Assembly (NCBI RefSeq): GCF_013522925.1 | Contig: NZ_JAAMQU010000009.1 | Span: forward strand, 186,001 to 250,000 | Direction of reading: 5' to 3' | Length of the DNA stretch: 64,000 nucleotides | Source: Pseudomonas japonica | GTDB lineage: Bacteria; Pseudomonadota; Gammaproteobacteria; Pseudomonadales; Pseudomonadaceae | Shown: positions 63,959-64,000 of the stretch, piece after piece | Layout: every line of letters begins with the position of its first letter | Numbering within the stretch: position 1 is the stretch's first letter | The notes under the pieces: generated by a model | Seen by the model: only the letters and a program-made list of their open reading frames with translations | What the model was told of the DNA's origin: nothing | The model's database searches: none | Made by a program: the position numbers and the translations under genes

Positions 63959-64000
63959 GCAAGGCACCGGCAGTGGCAATCGAAGCCGTTCCAGGCTCAC

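Overview
The window looks like the chromosome of a Pseudomonas species. It is GC-rich throughout. It carries alginate-type mannuronan C5-epimerase genes, an amiC-amiR pair, a DUF2790 small secreted protein and short palindromic repeats of the Pseudomonas REP type. Most genes are accessory metabolism, transport and regulation. I see no tRNA, rRNA, CRISPR array, integrase or intact insertion sequence.

Layout. 1-3.3 kb: the end of a molybdenum hydroxylase operon, a dehalogenase/epoxide-hydrolase-like enzyme and a small P-loop kinase. 3.6-10 kb: an MFS exporter, then a hydrolase / DJ-1 / aldehyde dehydrogenase group preceded by two identical 15-bp operators, a CynX-type transporter, and a TetR gene divergent from an amidase across three palindromes spaced exactly 20 bp apart. 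11.5-23.6 kb: cytochrome b561, a delta-60 repeat protein fused to alginate-epimerase R-modules, ohr, LysR/MFS pairs, a first AlgE-like protein and an NCS2 purine permease. 23.7-31.7 kb: an amide-responsive operon (amiC, amiR, two ABC permeases, binding protein, formamidase/acetamidase, fused ABC ATPase) behind a leader with a strong intrinsic terminator and an overlapping alternative hairpin. 33.2-39.1 kb: a giant PsmE-like protein (epimerase, R-modules, cadherin-like modules, SGNH O-acetylhydrolase, RTX tail). 40.6-44.7 kb: a fructoselysine operon frlA-frlB-frlD-frlR resembling the enterobacterial one. 44.8-48.5 kb: a codB-pucR-codA operon. 48.8-53.8 kb: hemerythrin, a DUF3313 remnant, a second AlgE-like protein and an OFA-transporter/gamma-glutamyltransferase pseudogene scar. 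53.8-64 kb: MFS/LysR pair, zinc alcohol dehydrogenase, a MerR/CMD overlapping pair, an FMN reductase, a two-component system, a DUF2790 protein, DipZ and another dehalogenase-like hydrolase.

The most notable feature is an extracellular alginate-modifying or alginate-binding set dispersed over about 40 kb. Four large genes share the same R-module (RTX plus a 'LGFTGLGDGxxGTL...YLKSxDADAxGxRFE' type segment). Only the 1968-residue protein keeps every catalytic residue of the AlgE4 active site, at identical numbering. Two other AlgE-type proteins keep the beta-helix start but have lost the catalytic His/Arg set. The fourth replaces the beta-helix with a delta-60 repeat domain. No type I secretion genes are in the window, so export must depend on a locus elsewhere. 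Functional statements are inferences from motifs and recalled family knowledge; no database search was run.
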